Shown in pieces: positions 13,780 through 13,956 of a stretch of 13,956 bases of DNA. Each line of letters begins with the position of its first letter. Position 1 is the stretch's first letter. Where the stretch lies: positions 1 to 13,956 of the forward strand of contig CANPZT010000027.1 of the NCBI GenBank assembly GCA_947589135.1. The letters are read 5' to 3'. The stretch is from an uncultured Clostridia bacterium (GTDB taxonomy: Bacteria; Bacillota; Clostridia; TANB77; CAG-508). Made by a program: the position numbers and the translations under genes. The notes below the pieces were generated by a model, which was not told the origin of the DNA, ran no database searches, and saw only the letters and a program-made list of their open reading frames with translations.

Positions 13780-13940
13780 TTAACACTGTGGACTTTTTTT
13801 ATTCCTTATAGCTAGACTATTTAAAGGAGACTATTGCCACAGTTTTATGCTTTATTGGTTATTAGTTAGATAGGGCTTTGACTCTTTATATCCAGCAAGG
13901 TTACAAGGCTAAAACTAAGTGGAATCGTCACATGTGTTAA
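13780..13940 (+). ncRNA. Structured non-coding RNA of about 161 nt, possibly the raiA RNA motif
   Basis: The ends pair: TTAACAC (13780-13786) with GTGTTAA (13934-13940), then GTG (13788-13790) with CAC (13929-13931). A 5' hairpin pairs TCCTT+ATAG (13803-13811) with CTAT+AAGGA (13817-13828). A long helix pairs CCAC, AGTTTTA and GCTTT (13837-13853) with AAGGC, TAAAACT and GTGG (13905-13922). Inside it, CTTTG (13876-13880) pairs with CAAGG (13896-13900). The segment is less AT-rich than its surroundings and has no credible reading frame. A closing stem with a separate hairpin and a second domain does not fit 6S RNA, which is one long bulged hairpin. Size, branching and position suggest the raiA motif, found upstream of raiA or comFC in Clostridia, but I recall the consensus only loosely. 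That a structured RNA is present is well supported; its family is not. Confidence 0.7.
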
Positions 13941-13956
13941 AATTCAAATTTTAAGG

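Noticed and set aside
13780..13940. 6S RNA
   Set aside because: The fold has a closing stem, an independent 5' hairpin and a second helix domain, not a single long hairpin with a central bubble.

Overview
This is an AT-rich window from a low-GC Gram-positive bacterium, most likely an uncultured Clostridia-type Firmicute. It carries a sortase-anchored LPxTG-type surface protein, a secreted LysM lysozyme, a membrane-tethered NodB deacetylase, an RbgA and Mini-III pair, and a yybP-ykoY riboswitch with an intrinsic terminator. Strong AGGAG-type ribosome binding sites precede most genes. Every protein gene and both tRNAs lie on the minus strand. The only plus-strand gene is a structured RNA at the right end.

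Layout from left to right: (1) the 5' half of a tRNA-Leu(CAA), broken in its anticodon stem; (2) GH25-LysM lysozyme, a 769-aa coiled-coil protein of unknown function, a frame-broken polysaccharide deacetylase, and metG; (3) a P2A-type cation ATPase behind a Mn2+-type riboswitch; (4) tRNA-Glu(CTC); (5) an LPRTG surface protein; (6) frame-broken mrnC (Mini-III) directly downstream of rbgA; (7) a SWIM zinc-finger protein; (8) a four-helix membrane protein; (9) a 161-nt structured RNA with its own consensus promoter.

The most unusual signal is shared by the two frame-broken genes. The deacetylase and mrnC each keep all their conserved motifs, but in two reading frames joined by a +1 shift. Stop codons confine each shift to a 17-nt interval, and both intervals contain an in-frame CGG followed by A. 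By eye, these two are the only in-frame CGG codons in about 4,000 codons of the window; the other eight CGG trinucleotides on coding strands are out of frame. Reading CGGA as one four-base codon restores a full-length protein of normal family length in both cases. The P-site codons (GUU and ACA) do not re-pair well after a +1 slip. This points to quadruplet decoding of CGGA, or CGG-triggered +1 frameshifting, as a feature of this lineage. It is an inference from two sites and needs genome-wide testing.

Functionally, the window groups cell-wall enzymes (lysozyme, deacetylase, anchored surface protein), translation and ribosome biogenesis (MetRS, RbgA, Mini-III, tRNAs), and metal homeostasis (riboswitch plus ATPase). 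Several starts were moved to internal codons because the Shine-Dalgarno sequence lies inside the longest open frame (metG, deacetylase, SWIM protein, membrane protein).
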